Part shown: positions 32,576 to 33,151 of the stretch, one piece after another | How positions within the stretch are numbered: position 1 is the first letter of the stretch | Layout of the letters: the number at the start of each line of letters is the position of its first letter | From: Larix sibirica | Lineage: Eukaryota; Streptophyta; Pinopsida; Pinales; Pinaceae | NCBI GenBank assembly: GCA_004151065.3 | Contig: NWUY0304991242.1 | Coordinates: forward strand, 1-33,151 | Direction: 5' to 3' | Length of the DNA: 33,151 nt | The notes under the pieces: generated by a model | Database searches by the model: none | The model's input: the letters and a program-made list of their open reading frames with translations, nothing else | What the model was told of the DNA's origin: nothing | Made by a program: the position numbers and the translations under genes

Positions 32576-33151
32576 GAGAGCTCATTAGTAAGCTCATTAA
32601 GAAGATAAGCAAAGCAAGAATGATTTGTAAACATCTTGAAGTGTGAGCCCAACAGATAATGTTTGAACTTCTGTAATGCATATACCATAGCCAAGCCTTC
32701 TCTTTCTGTCGTAGTGTAATTATTCTCTGCTGTTGATAGTTTTCTGCTTGCAAATGCTATTGGGTGGTCAATATCTCCTTCACCTGGCTGTGCCAGCACT
32801 GCTCCTAATGCAATAGATTCTGCATCTACATGAACATGGAACTCCTTTGTCCAATCTGGGAAAACTAGTATGGGCGCAGTTACCATCTTTTCTTTCAAAG
32901 TATCAAAACTCTTATGGCATTCCTCATTCCATTGAAACCTGATGTCTTTCTTCAGTAACTTATCCATGGGCGCAGTTATCTGCGCATACCCTTTTAGAAA
33001 CTTCCTGTAATAACCTGTATGTCCCAATGTAGTCCTCAATTGCCTCACTGAGTTAGGAGGCGGCAGGTTCACAATTATAGCTATCTTCGCAGGATCAACC
33101 AGCAATCCTTGCTTGCAAACAACATGTCCCAACAAAATACCAAAGGGAACA
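32563..33151 (-). pseudogene. RT C-terminus and RNase H fragment, second family-Y copy
   Basis: The frame is open from the window edge, starting at VPFGILLGHVVCKQG, to a stop at 32,563. It covers the RT thumb (LLVDPAKIAIIVNLPPP, LRTTLGHTGYYRKFLKGY), connection (ITAPMDKLLKKD, APILVFPDWTKEF) and RNase H (HVHVDAESIALGAVLAQPG, IAFASRKL, TTTEREGLAMVYALQKF). The third RNase H acid is changed: the codon at 32,623-32,625 gives Asn in FTNHS. Homology stops about ten codons later, so the RNase H end and the whole integrase are missing. It is much less decayed than the neighbouring copy, with no stop in about 190 codons, suggesting a younger arrival. The 5' part lies outside the window. Confidence 0.95.

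Noticed and set aside
1-33151. CRISPR array, bacterial operon or phage module
   Set aside because: No regularly spaced identical repeats, no ribosome-binding-site-led gene series, and no phage or bacterial protein was recognised.

Overview
The window reads as gene-poor intergenic DNA of a large, repeat-rich plant mitochondrial genome. An expanded type such as that of a conifer or other gymnosperm is the best guess; this is inference, not proof. The reasons are mixed base composition (mid-40s %GC by eye), typical plant mitochondrial spacer texture, absence of bacterial-style gene packing, and decayed nuclear-type Ty3/gypsy retrotransposon sequence. I could not recognise any standard mitochondrial gene exon, rRNA, tRNA, group II intron domain V or plastid-derived gene on either strand. 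A nuclear origin is not excluded.

Layout. Positions 1 to about 28,990 contain no gene I can name. Much of this stretch is built of 'drifting' degenerate tracts. In each tract a short vocabulary of 5-12 base words recurs with mutations for 200 to 2,400 bases, and the vocabulary changes from tract to tract. The most striking tract is 3320-5720. It is rich in codon-like GCT, GGT, ACT, TCA and GAT triplets and stays largely in one reading phase for about 1.9 kb. A shorter sister block lies at 12,940-13,237. Other tracts lie at about 8150-9080, 9340-10,290, 10,370-10,800, 16,690-17,340, 18,130-18,820, 25,440-26,740 and 28,380-28,960. Dispersed elements include an exact 39-bp repeat (2939 and 10,982), a diverged ~50-bp pair (6000 and 12,359), short tandem duplications, AT microsatellites and some small hairpins. 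Unrecognised open frames occur (11,775-12,260; 14,841-15,197; 21,692-22,039), but none has a recognisable domain.

The right end (28,996-33,151, minus strand) is the only part with identifiable proteins: fossil Ty3/gypsy pol sequence. Reading leftward from 33,151 there are three parts. (i) A fairly fresh fragment of a family-Y RT C-terminus and RNase H, open to the window edge and truncated near 32,580. (ii) A family-X piece with a second RNase H-like domain, linker and the N-terminal part of reverse transcriptase (31,980-31,012). (iii) A family-Y stretch, abruptly joined at about 31,000, with RT C-terminus, RNase H, integrase zinc-binding domain, integrase core and integrase C-terminus (to 28,996). 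The RT palm with its YxDD box is absent at the X/Y join. The integrase has lost two of its three catalytic acids, and stops and frameshifts are frequent. These elements cannot work; they look like nuclear DNA captured by the organelle and then rearranged.

No complete novel system is visible. The observations most worth a second look are the phase-locked triplet tract, the chimeric retroelement and the window-wide drifting repeats.
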